DNA of 53,924 nt from Deltaproteobacteria bacterium (lineage in GTDB: Bacteria > Myxococcota_A > UBA9160 > UBA6930): positions 1-53,924 of the forward strand of contig JAJDAP010000004.1 of NCBI GenBank assembly GCA_029261795.1, read 5' to 3'. Both the position numbers and the translations under genes were made by a program. This document shows, one piece after another, positions 1 to 9,200 of the stretch; the stretch's first letter is position 1; every line of letters starts with the position of its first letter. The notes below the pieces were generated by a model, which saw only the letters and a program-made list of their open reading frames with translations, was not told the origin of the DNA and made no database searches.

Positions 1-467
1 TCTTTCGTCCACGCGACGAAGAGCGGAAGGCCGATCATCATCAACAGCCCCTTGCCGAGGCGAAGAGCCGGCAGGCCGAACCAACCGAAGCCGTTGGCCA
101 TCGCTCCGTCGAGGCAGAGACAACCGATGATCATGGCGGTACCGGCCACGGCCGCGCGAGGCGCGGGCAGGAAGCGCAGCAGCAACGCGTGCCATGCCGG
201 GGGCAGCAACAGGCCCCCGGCCACGGGCGCCAGGAAGTGCACCACCGCAAGACCCGGGATGCCGGTCGCCAGTGCAATCGCAGCCCAGAGGAGACTCACA
301 TGCTGGAGCAGGACCAACGGGTACCGGGCGGTCCAATCGAGCAACGCCCGCTGATGCTGCACCAGATCCACCGCGGCATCGGGGTGCTCGATGTAGTAGA
401 TGGTCCGCCCGCCAAAATAGTAGGTCGTAGCGGCTTCGCGCGCGTGGACCGGCAGAACGGTGTACAC
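1..467 (-). CDS. Multi-pass membrane protein, cut by window edge
   Basis: An open minus-strand frame runs off the left edge, so the C-terminus is missing. It has no early ATG. The frame opens after a TGA at 498-500 and the first usable start is a GTG at 465-467, so this start is tentative. About 155 residues are visible. The N-terminal part is mixed (YYFGGRTIYYIEH near residue 20), followed by three or four hydrophobic stretches rich in Leu, Ala and Gly that look like membrane helices. It lies about 77 bases downstream of the HD-domain gene on the same strand and could be co-transcribed with it. I do not recognise the family. Confidence 0.5.
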   Translation of the reverse strand, partial: MYTVLPVHAREAATTYYFGGRTIYYIEHPDAAVDLVQHQRALLDWTARYPLVLLQHVSLLWAAIALATGIPGLAVVHFLAPVAGGLLLPPAWHALLLRFLPAPRAAVAGTAMIIGCLCLDGAMANGFGWFGLPALRLGKGLLMMIGLPLFVAWTK

Positions 468-544
468 GCTCGCGCCCGATCCCGGGCCGAGGACGCATCA
501 CCACGAACCCGGGCTACCCGAGGCCATGCAGAGCGCGTGTGCTC

Positions 545-1144
545 TCAGGGTGCGAGCGGCCCGGCGCCATCCTCTCCGACGTAGATCGACTTGCTCGGCG
601 CCGCGAACAGCTTGCGCACCGCTGGCTCGAAACTCTCGAGCGGAAGTGTCTCGTACTCGGGGTCGAAACTGTTCTGGTCGTATTTTTCGCAGAAGGCCGC
701 GCAGTCGCGAAACCATTCGTGGTCTCTAAAGCGATCACGTGCGTTGCGGTCGAGACCCAGGTGATGGAAGAAGTAGTAGCCCTGGAAGATCCCGTGGTGT
801 TTCACGATCCAGTGGTTCTTGTCACTCACGAAGGGTTCGAGCATCGTGGCGGCAAGCTCCGAGTGATTGGTGCACGCCAGGGTGTCGCCGATGTCGTGGA
901 GAAGCGCGCACACCACGTACTCGTCGTCCTGACCATCGCGCTGGGCGCGGGTCGCGGTCTGCAGGCTGTGGGTCAGGCGGTCGACCGCATAGCCACCGGT
1001 ATCGCCCTCGAGGATCCGGAGGTGGGTCAGGATGCGGTCGGGCAGGCCCCGAAAGAACTCGAGGTTGTGTAGCCCGATCTTCTGGTAGTCCTCGCGACTT
1101 GCGTCTCGCATCGCGGTGAACTGGCTCTCGTCGGGTGCGCTCAT
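545..1144 (-). CDS. HD-domain metal-dependent protein
   Basis: A 199-residue soluble protein with an HD-domain pattern: His59, the HD pair His83-Asp84 in ALLHDIGD, His94, and a His cluster at 111-117 (NHWIVKHH). This ligand spacing recalls HD proteins with a two-metal centre, including the mixed-valent di-iron oxygenases (PhnZ, MIOX) as well as ordinary phosphohydrolases; sequence alone does not separate them. No signal peptide or membrane segment is visible. The ATG overlaps the TGA that closes the degraded MAPEG frame upstream (ATGA), so translation was probably coupled to it. Substrate unknown. Confidence 0.8.
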   Translation of the reverse strand: MSAPDESQFTAMRDASREDYQKIGLHNLEFFRGLPDRILTHLRILEGDTGGYAVDRLTHSLQTATRAQRDGQDDEYVVCALLHDIGDTLACTNHSELAATMLEPFVSDKNHWIVKHHGIFQGYYFFHHLGLDRNARDRFRDHEWFRDCAAFCEKYDQNSFDPEYETLPLESFEPAVRKLFAAPSKSIYVGEDGAGPLAP

Positions 1145-1466
1145 GGTCCGGTCTCCGTTGGAGCGCCGCTGGCTCGCGGTTGGTACGCCGATTCGGGCGC
1201 AGCGGGCTCTTCGAACGTAGCAGGACTAACGGAGACGAATTTCCAGATGGCCCGACCCGACGCCACCAGGATCACGAGTGTGCTGCCGCCGGCGCCGATC
1301 CCACGCAGCGGGTTCGCGATTGGCGTCGCATCGCCAGATGGAGTTCGTCGTTCCCTCCGTAGCCCAGGGAAATACCGGTCTGCCCCCGCAACCGGCCGGC
1401 CATTAACGCGATGCCAATGGACATGATGCCCAGCAGACCGGCGTAGAGCGCAGTGATCGTCAACAC
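1141..1466 (-). pseudogene. MAPEG-family gene remnant (internal deletion and frameshift)
   Basis: The 5' end looks like a normal MAPEG membrane protein: a strong AAGGAG site, a GTG start at 1466, a first membrane helix (LYAGLLGIMSIGIALMAG) and the typical GYGGNDELHLAMR segment. The frame then shifts and stops at 1272. A second frame over 1141 to about 1320 reads NPLRGIGAGGSTLVILVA, which resembles the family's last helix, and its TGA overlaps the ATG of the HD gene as ATGA. The two middle helices are missing. This suggests an internal deletion that changed the frame. Intact MAPEG proteins have about 130 residues and four helices. The assignment rests on motif recognition only. Confidence 0.6.
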
Positions 1467-1685
1467 GACAGTCTCCTTCTCCTCCGACCTAACGATCCTG
1501 GCTCCCGGGACCGGCTGCTGTCAACCATTCGGCTCGCGGTACCCCTCACCCACCAAGACGGGGTGCGAGCGCCGCTATATCGGCATCTTCTCGGGTATAG
1601 AATCATCGATAGGATCCAAAATATTCCTTCTCTGCTCCTCAAATGTGCCCTTGATGGAGTACTTTATTCTCTATGTGAGGACTCC

Positions 1686-2147
1686 ATGGATGAATTTGAT
1701 CTTTCGATCCTGAGGGAGATGCAGCGCGATTGCTCGCGCTCGGTGCAGGAGATCGGGGCGGCGGTCGGGCTGTCGCAGAGCCCCTGCTGGCGCCGGATCC
1801 GGCGGTTGGAGGAAGCCGGGATCCTGGGTCGCCGGGTCGCGCTCGTCGACGCCGAGAAGGTGGGGTTGGGCGCAACCGTCTTCGTCACCATCCGCACGAC
1901 GCAGCACAATGAAGAGTGGCTCGAGCGCTTCGCGTCGGCGGTGCAACGGATTCAGGAAATCGTCGAGTGTCATCGCATGAGCGGTGACGTCGACTACCTG
2001 CTGAAGATCGTGGCCGCCGACATCGCCGACTACGATCGAATCTACCAGAAGCTCATCCGCAGCATCGAACTCCACGACGTGAGCTCGAGCTTCGCTATGG
2101 AGTCGCTCAAATGCACGACGGCCCTGCCGCTTCCGCCGGCTGAATAA
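1686..2147 (+). CDS. Lrp/AsnC family transcriptional regulator
   Basis: A 153-residue protein, the usual length for this family. An N-terminal winged helix-turn-helix (MDEFDLSILREMQRD, then VGLSQSPCWRRIRRLEEAG) is followed by the RAM ligand-binding and oligomerisation domain (VFVTIRT, CHRMSGDVDYLLKIV). The ATG at 1686 is chosen because the family begins this way and a GTGAGG site precedes it; an in-frame start at 1563 would add an unconserved tail. The upstream 100 bases are unusually AT-rich for this window and may hold the promoter and an autoregulatory site. It diverges from the MAPEG remnant/HD pair, a plausible target. Effector unknown. Confidence 0.93.
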   Translation: MDEFDLSILREMQRDCSRSVQEIGAAVGLSQSPCWRRIRRLEEAGILGRRVALVDAEKVGLGATVFVTIRTTQHNEEWLERFASAVQRIQEIVECHRMSGDVDYLLKIVAADIADYDRIYQKLIRSIELHDVSSSFAMESLKCTTALPLPPAE

Positions 2148-2236
2148 CAGGATGAGGGAGGAGCCGATTCGCTGGTGCGTTCAACAGGAGCGGCAACGGC
2201 TATCTTCGAGGCTCCATTGAACCGATCGGAGCCTCC

Positions 2237-3115
2237 GTGAGCGATGAAAGTGCCAAGCCCGTCCGCTACGAAGAACGAGATTCCCTCGCGATCGTCACGC
2301 TGAACCGACCGGACAAGCTCAACACCCTGACCGAAGCCATGGTGCAGGGTGTCGCGGACGCGATCGATGCGGCCACGGCCTCGGCGGACGTGCGCGCGGT
2401 GGTCCTTCGTGGCGAGGGGCGTGTCTTCACCGCAGGCTACGACCTAGTCGCCACTGGCGCGGCCGGGTGGTCGAGCCCTTACGACGCTCCCAGCGTCGAG
2501 CCGCGTCCCGGTGCTTGGGATCCCGTGCGCGACTATCAATTCATGAACCACAACGTCGAGCGGTTCATGAAGATCTGGCACTGCCCGAAGCCCGTGATCG
2601 GCGAGATCCACGGCTTTGCCGTGGGTGGTGCCACCGACCTGGTGCTCTGCTGCGATCAGCTCTTCATGGCCGAGGACGCATTCATCGGGTACGCCCCGTC
2701 GCGCATCTTCGGCACGCCCACCACGATGATCTGGGTCTACCGGCTCGGCCTCGAACATGCCAAACAGTTCCTGCTGACGGGCCAGGCGATCGACGCGGCG
2801 ACAGCACTCCGAATCGGGCTGGTCTCCGAAGTGCTCCCCGCCGCCGAGCTCTCCGCCCATGTCGAGAACTACGCGGAGAGGTTCAAGCACATCCCAGCCA
2901 ATCAGCTCGCGCTGAACAAGCTGCTGATCAATCAGGCCTTCGAGAATATGGGACTGCGCACCACCCAACTGCTGGGAACACTATTCGACGGCGTCACCCG
3001 CCATACCGAAGAGGCCTACCGCTGGGCCGAGTCGTTCCGCGAGAAGGGCTTCCGCGAGGTGATCCGAGAGCGCGACGCACCGTTCGGCGACTACGGCGAG
3101 CGCAAACGGAAATAA
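2237..3115 (+). CDS. Enoyl-CoA hydratase/isomerase family (crotonase) protein
   Basis: A 292-residue crotonase-fold protein that begins at GTG. The early signature LAIVTLNRPDKLNTL, the first oxyanion-hole region (GEGRVFTAGYDL) and the second (GEIHGFAVGGATDLVLCCD) are all present. The loop around residues 80-95 is longer than in typical 260-residue hydratases, and the usual catalytic Glu pair is not obvious, so the reaction (hydration, isomerisation or another acyl-CoA step) is open. It acts in the cytoplasm on CoA thioesters. The convergent lactonase gene ends only 3 bases downstream. Confidence 0.88.
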   Translation: MSDESAKPVRYEERDSLAIVTLNRPDKLNTLTEAMVQGVADAIDAATASADVRAVVLRGEGRVFTAGYDLVATGAAGWSSPYDAPSVEPRPGAWDPVRDYQFMNHNVERFMKIWHCPKPVIGEIHGFAVGGATDLVLCCDQLFMAEDAFIGYAPSRIFGTPTTMIWVYRLGLEHAKQFLLTGQAIDAATALRIGLVSEVLPAAELSAHVENYAERFKHIPANQLALNKLLINQAFENMGLRTTQLLGTLFDGVTRHTEEAYRWAESFREKGFREVIRERDAPFGDYGERKRK

Positions 3116-3118
3116 CGT

Positions 3119-3955
3119 TCAGACGCGAACCAGCGGCACCTGGAGACCCGGTGTCTCCACCCGCGTCCGGAAGATGGTCCCCTCGCGCGTCTCGTCTTCG
3201 AGATTGTCGGCGCTGACGACGTAGAGATCGCGCCGATCCGGCCCGCCGAAGCAGAGACTCGTGACGTTGCGGGCCGGAACCTCGAGCTGCAGGTCGACTT
3301 CGCCCTCGGGTGAGAACCGGGTTGCAACACCGCCACCGTAGGCGGCAACCCAGACACAGCCCGCCTCGTCCACGGCCAGACCGTCGGGCATCCCCTTGGG
3401 CAGGGCGGCGAAGACCCGCCTGGCCGAGCACCCACCGTCCTCGGCCACGTCGTGAGCGAGGACCTGGTTCGGCGCGGTATCGCTGTGGTACATCGTGCGC
3501 CCATCCGGCGAGAAGCCGATGCCGTTGGTGAGGCTCACCTCGCCGTAGAGTTCGAAGGCCTTCCCCTCGGCCTCGATCCGATGGCATTCGCCCAACGTCC
3601 TCGGCGCCTTCACATCGAAGGGGTTCGAGCGCATCGTCCCGGTGATCACCCTGCCACCGGCATCCACGAACAGATCGTTGAAGCCCGGGATGTCCTCGGA
3701 ACCGAAGATCACACGGGTTTCGCCATCGCGAACGTGACAGATGTTGCGTCCCGAGATGACGATGCCGCCGTCCGCATGGAGCGCGATGCCGCCAACACCC
3801 CGGCGCTTCGCAACGATGGTCTCGATGGATCCGTCCGGCGATCGCCGGTAGACGCCGCCGCGGTGCACGTCGCTAAAGTAGAGCCGATTGTCCGGGTCGA
3901 CCCTGGGGCCCTCGACCAGTCCGTACCCGTAGGCGAGCGTTTCGAACTCCGTCAT
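3119..3955 (-). CDS. SMP-30/gluconolactonase-type lactonase
   Basis: A 278-residue six-bladed beta-propeller of the SMP-30/gluconolactonase/LRE family. The metal-site pattern is present: Glu15 in LVEGP, an Asn in SLTNGIGFSPDG and an Asp in MPDGLAVD. Members hydrolyse lactones or related esters using one divalent metal. No signal peptide is seen. It lies 28 bases downstream of the sterol-desaturase-type gene on the same strand, so the two are probably one transcript. The substrate cannot be read from sequence. Confidence 0.9.
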   Translation of the reverse strand: MTEFETLAYGYGLVEGPRVDPDNRLYFSDVHRGGVYRRSPDGSIETIVAKRRGVGGIALHADGGIVISGRNICHVRDGETRVIFGSEDIPGFNDLFVDAGGRVITGTMRSNPFDVKAPRTLGECHRIEAEGKAFELYGEVSLTNGIGFSPDGRTMYHSDTAPNQVLAHDVAEDGGCSARRVFAALPKGMPDGLAVDEAGCVWVAAYGGGVATRFSPEGEVDLQLEVPARNVTSLCFGGPDRRDLYVVSADNLEDETREGTIFRTRVETPGLQVPLVRV

Positions 3956-3983
3956 GTCTCCTTCTCCCTCGCGGCGCGTGGCG

Positions 3984-4919
3984 TCACGAACTCGCTGCCC
4001 TCATCGCTCGCTTCTGGCTCGTCGCTGTGTGGCTCGCGTCGCCCGGTGCCCAGCCCGGCGGCATCAGCAGATAGCGAAGCTTGTCGCCCCAACGCTCCGC
4101 ATTCCGAACGTCGCTCGCGAGCAGCAGGAACTCGCGAACATGCACATCCCAGAAGCTCCCGGTGTCGACTTCTCGGCTGATGCCGTACTCGACCGGCTCG
4201 TCATCGCGCAGTGGCTGGAGCGTTCCGAACATCCAATCCCAGAACAGCGTGATCGAGTTGTAGTTCGTATCCAGGTAGCGAACGTTCTTGCCGTGGTGGA
4301 CGCGATGGTGGGCGGGCGTCTGCAGGAAGCGCTCGAGAACACCGTAGCGGCCCTTCCGAACGATCTCGTCGCTGATGTGCAGGAAGCTTCCCCAGACGGT
4401 GTCCACCACGTTCAAAGCCACGCAGATCAACGGATCCACCCCGAACAGCGCCGGCATGAAACCGAAGAAGAATGGGAAGAGGAGCACCGATTCGACCAGG
4501 TGATGATTCGCGCCGACCAACATGTGAATCGAACCCGGCGCATGGTGCGGAGAGTGGATGCACCAGAGCAGTCGAACCTTGTGCCCTGCCCAGTGCTGGA
4601 ACCAATACCAGAACTCGTAGACCAGCCAGCCATGGATCCACCAGGGCCAGGAGAGCCCGAACGATTCGTCGAGCGGACCCACCGACAACGCCAGCTGGGC
4701 GGCCAGACCCACTGACAGCGGTTTCCAGAGGCCCGCCAGTGCGGCGCCAGCAGTGGCGCCGGACAAGAGACCTAACAGCGACATTCGCGCCTCGCGGAGC
4801 CGAAGCTTCCGGCGACGGAAGTGGAGCAGGACGAGTTCGAGCAGCAGGTAGAGCCCGAGGAGCCCGACCAGGACGGCGGAGACGGTGGCGATCTGGGCTT
4901 CGAGTGACGCGCGGTCCAT
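3984..4919 (-). CDS. Sterol desaturase/fatty acid hydroxylase family membrane protein
   Basis: A 311-residue integral membrane di-iron enzyme. The three histidine boxes are clear: HWAGH at 109-113, HSPHH at 122-126, and HHRVHH near residue 205. Four or more hydrophobic segments surround them, with the first helix at about residues 10-33. The family hydroxylates or desaturates sterols, carotenoids or fatty acyl chains at the membrane. The C-terminal 80 residues follow the usual FWDWMFGTL motif and are soluble. Upstream of, and probably co-transcribed with, the SMP-30 lactonase. Confidence 0.92.
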   Translation of the reverse strand: MDRASLEAQIATVSAVLVGLLGLYLLLELVLLHFRRRKLRLREARMSLLGLLSGATAGAALAGLWKPLSVGLAAQLALSVGPLDESFGLSWPWWIHGWLVYEFWYWFQHWAGHKVRLLWCIHSPHHAPGSIHMLVGANHHLVESVLLFPFFFGFMPALFGVDPLICVALNVVDTVWGSFLHISDEIVRKGRYGVLERFLQTPAHHRVHHGKNVRYLDTNYNSITLFWDWMFGTLQPLRDDEPVEYGISREVDTGSFWDVHVREFLLLASDVRNAERWGDKLRYLLMPPGWAPGDASHTATSQKRAMRAASS

Positions 4920-5003
4920 TGCCGCGGAGGGTACTCGATCCTGGGCGATGAACGCCGCGACGCGTTTCCCTACTCGCGTCCTCGAAGAGAAGCGGCCGGC
5001 ACG

Positions 5004-5990
5004 CTACGCGATATCCGGGTTCGGTCGCGTGGCCGAACTCACGGTGAGCGGGGACCTGGTCGCGAACGCTTCACTTCGCACCGGACACTCCGAAACGGAG
5101 CACCCCGGGCAATGCTCGGGGCGACACGGATCGAAGTGAACCACCACGTCACCCTCTTCTTGTTCCACGATCAGGCTCCTGCGCTCGATCTCATCGTGGA
5201 TGTCGTGGAGCTGCTGCGCCGTCAAGTAGCGCGGGACCACCAGATGAAGATCCGCGTGGAGCTCGGCACCGGAACGCCAGGCGCGAAGGTCGTGGACATC
5301 GATCCACTCCGGCGCCCGATCCTCTTCGAGGGATTCGGCCAGTGCTTTCAACAGCTCGCTATCCGCAGCATCCATCAAGCGATCGACGGATCTGCGCGTC
5401 AGTGAAAGGCCCGCGCTGAGAACCCATGCCGCGACGACCAGGGCGATCAGGGGATCGAGGGGCGCCCAACCCGTCGCCGCCACGAGTACCAGACCGACGA
5501 CCACACCGACGCTCGTCCACACGTCGGCGAGCACGTGGCGTCCGTCGGCTTCGAGCGCCAGGGAACCGGTTTGGCGGCCGGCGCGAACCAGGTAGTAGCC
5601 GAGCGCCCCGTTCAGGACACTGGCTCCTACCAACAAGCCGATTCCGGTATCGAGCGCTTGCGGCATCCCCCCGACAACGAGGGAACGGGCAGCCTGAATC
5701 GCGATCATCAGCGCCGCCACCACGATCAGGGCGCCCTCCAGCCCGGCGGTAAAGAACTCGACCTTGCCGTGGCCATAGGGGTGATCGAGATCAGCCGGGC
5801 GAGCGGCAATCAACAGGCTCCAGACCAGGAAGCCGGCAGCGACCACGTTGACGACGGACTCCGCGGCGTCCGAAAAGATCGCGGCCGATCCGGTCGCGAC
5901 GAAGGCGAGCACCTTCGCGCTGAACACCACCAGGCTGGCCCCGATGGAGAGCCGGGCGGCGCGAAGACGTCCCTGATGATCGATCGCCAT
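5004..5990 (-). CDS. Cation diffusion facilitator (CDF) metal exporter
   Basis: A 328-residue inner-membrane CDF transporter that exchanges divalent metal for protons. Metal-site Asp/His positions appear in the second helix (IFSDAAES) and the fifth (HVLADVWTS), and the HPYGHGKVEF signature is present. The cytoplasmic ferredoxin-like domain follows and ends with VVVHFDPC. After it comes a Cys-rich tail with four Cys in about 14 residues (C-x5-C-x2-C-x4-C), which most CDFs lack. The start at 5990 is chosen because the frame upstream (to 6515) is Arg-rich and not homologous. No partner gene is adjacent. Confidence 0.92.
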   Translation of the reverse strand: MAIDHQGRLRAARLSIGASLVVFSAKVLAFVATGSAAIFSDAAESVVNVVAAGFLVWSLLIAARPADLDHPYGHGKVEFFTAGLEGALIVVAALMIAIQAARSLVVGGMPQALDTGIGLLVGASVLNGALGYYLVRAGRQTGSLALEADGRHVLADVWTSVGVVVGLVLVAATGWAPLDPLIALVVAAWVLSAGLSLTRRSVDRLMDAADSELLKALAESLEEDRAPEWIDVHDLRAWRSGAELHADLHLVVPRYLTAQQLHDIHDEIERRSLIVEQEEGDVVVHFDPCRPEHCPGCSVSECPVRSEAFATRSPLTVSSATRPNPDIA

Positions 5991-6247
5991 TCGCCCGAGG
6001 CTAGCGATCTTTTGGTTTCCGACCGGCAACTGCCGCTGGACTTCCGCGGGATACGGGCATGAATCCGAATTCGCCGAAGTTCGCGAACGATCTCGACTTG
6101 CCCTTCGATCGGACGCGGCACCACCCCTTCCTTCTTGCGCAACGGATCCGGGACATGACATGATGCGGGGTTGGTCGAGCCGGAACGCGCTCCACCCCTT
6201 TACACAGGCGTGCGGCACCCGCGCCGCACGCTCTCCCGGAGACTCCC

Positions 6248-9200
6248 ATGCGACGCGCAATACTTCATCTCCCGACACTTTCTGGCGTCGCCTGCCTCCT
6301 GGCACTGCTGATCGCGGTGCCCGCGCTGACCCAACCCGCTTTCGTCGCCTTCGAATCCGGCTCGGTCCGGCCGATCGCGCTTTCCCCCGATGGCAGCCAG
6401 CTCTTCGTTGCAAACACGCCCGGCAACCGCCTGGAGGTCTTTGACGTCGACGCTGACGGCATCCGCCCGAGCACCTCGATTCCCGTTGGGCTCGAGCCTG
6501 TTTCCGTTGCCGCACGAACCAACAACGAGGTCTGGGTCGTCAATCACCTCTCGGACAGCGTCAGTGTGGTCGACATCGCGAGCGGCCGCGTGCGCCGCAC
6601 TTTGCTAGTCGGAGACGAACCCCGTGATATCGTGTTCGCAGGCACTGGCGGAAGCCGGGCCTTCATCACGACCGCGCACCGGGGGCAGCATCGAACCCAC
6701 AGTTCCATCAGCGGCGTAACGGGTGCAGGCGATCCCCAGCTCACGACCGAGGGCATCGGGCGCGCCGATGTCTGGGTCTTCGACGCGACAGCGCCGGGCG
6801 CGGCGATCGGCGGCACCCCGATCAAGATCCAGACGTTCTTCGCGGATACGCCGCGGGCGCTTGCGGTCAGCGCGGATGGAAACACGGTCTACACCGCGGC
6901 CTTCCACTCCGGCAACCAGACGACCACGGTTCTCGAAACGACCGTACCGGACGGCTTCGACAGCGCCGGAACCGCGGCATGCGCGGCAGGCGGAATCGCG
7001 CCCGGCGGCGTCCCAGGGCCCAACGACAATGCGGCCGGCGCTCCGGCACCGGAGACCGGCATCATCGTCAAGTTCGATGGCGCCGCCTGGCGAGATGCCC
7101 TGGGTCGCGAATGGACGGGCTGCGTCAACCTGAGCCTGCCGGACCACGACGTGTTCGCCATCGACGCCAACACGCTGGCGCCGGGTAGCCTGGTCGAGTT
7201 CGACCACGTCGGCACGATCTTGTTCAACATGGTCGTCAACCCGGTGAGCGGGAAGGTCTACGTCACGAACCTGGAGCTGCCGAACCACGTCCGCTTCGAG
7301 GGGCCCGGCGACCACGGCGGGAGCACTGTCCAGGGCCATCTTTCGGAATCGCGAATCACGGTTCTCGACCCGGTTGGCACGAGCGTCGACCCGCAGCACC
7401 TGAACCAACACATCGACTACACGAAACTCCATACCGCCGTGCCGGACCTCGTGGATGTGACCCAGGTCGGTCACAGCCTCGCGACGCCGCTTCAACCGGT
7501 CGTATCGTCGGACGGCAGTACCCTCTACGTCGCAGCGTTCGGCTCGGGCAAGGTCGGCGTCTTCGACACGAGTGCGATCGAAGATGCCGCCTTCGAGGCG
7601 AACTTCGACCCGACGGCGGCAAGCGCCGCATACCTCGATGTTGCCGGGGGACCCGCTGGCCTGGCACTCGACGAGGCCAACAACCGGCTCTACGTCGCCA
7701 CCCGCTTCGACAATGCGGTTGCGGTCGTGGACCTCGTTGCAGGCAGCGAAGTCCACCGACTCCCACTCCTGAACCCCGAGCCCGCCAGCGTCACGGCTGG
7801 TCGCCCCGTGCTCTACGACGCGGTGCTGACCTCCGGCAACGGCGAGGCGTCCTGCTCGAGCTGCCACATCTTCGGTGATTTCGACAGCCTGGCCTGGAAC
7901 CTGGGGGACCCGGACGCCGGCGTCTCCATCAACAGCCAGCCGATCGCGAGCCCGGTCATCGAACTCGTTTCACCTGGTAACAACACGACCTTCCATCCCA
8001 TGAAGGGCCCGATGACGACCCAGACGCTGCGCGGGTTGTCGACGCACGGTGCACTCCACTGGCGCGGCGACCGGGTCGACGGCTTCTTCGGAGATGGCGC
8101 TGGAGGCCCAGGGCCCGATCCCTGCACCGAGCCCGGCTACGTGGACATGAACTTCGGTGACACCGTGAACCTCAGCACCAACGCCCCGTGCAGCGAGGAT
8201 CTCTCTTTCCGCAACTTCATCGTCGCTTTCGAGGGGCTGGTGGGGCATGAGGGTGTGATCTCGAGCGCGGACATGCAGCGCTTTTCTGACTTCATGCTGC
8301 AGGTCCAGTTGCCCCCCAACCCGGTGGCGCCGCTCGACAACACCTTCACCGGCGCTGCTGCGAACGGCCTTTCCCTGTTCTTCAGTTGCGGCCCGGGTAC
8401 GGCAGAGTGCGACCACACTTCGATCCTCTTCCCACCGAATGTCGTCACGAACTCGACCGACACCGTCGAGGACTGCGACGGCTGCCACAACCTCGACCCG
8501 CTCAATGGCTTCTTCGCCACCGGCGGCGAGCAGACCTTCGAGGGCGAACCCCAGAACTTCAAGGTCGCCCACATGCGCAACGTCTATCAGAAGGTCGGCA
8601 TGTTCGGGAACACGGGTTTTGGTGGATTCACCGGCGATCAGGTCCGTGGCTTCGGCTTTCTCCACGACGGCGCCGTAGACACGGTGGCCTCGTTCCTCGG
8701 TCAAGGAAATGCCGGCAGTGTGTTCTCCCTGTCGGTCGTCGAGGAGGACAATCTCGAGCAGCTCGCCCTGGCATTCCCTTCGGACATCGCTCCCATCGTC
8801 GGCCAGCAAGTCACGCTCGCGGGCGCCGGCAACGCGGACACGAACGCGCGCATCGCGTTGCTGATCGACCGGGCAGATACGGCCTTCGACTCCGCCGTGC
8901 TAGGCGGAACCGTCACCGAGTGCGACCTCGTCGTGAAGGGTGTGCGGAACGGCGAGACGCGAGGCTGGTCCCTCCAACCCGGTGGAACGGTCTTCCAGAG
9001 TGACCGCGCTTCGGAGACGAATTCAGACGCCGAGATCCAGGCCTTCGCCCTCGTCGCGGGCCAGGAGATGACCTACACCTGCGTGCCCCCGGGCTCTGGC
9101 AACCGGATCGGGATCGACGCCGACGAAGACGGCGCGTTCGACCGCGACGAACTCGACGCCGGGACGGATCCCGCGAATGCCGGCAGCATTCTCGGCGCCT

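Noticed and set aside
5991..6515. Long 5' extension of the CDF frame
   Set aside because: It is Arg-rich and overlaps the start of the secreted propeller gene on the other strand; CDF homology starts at the ATG at 5990.
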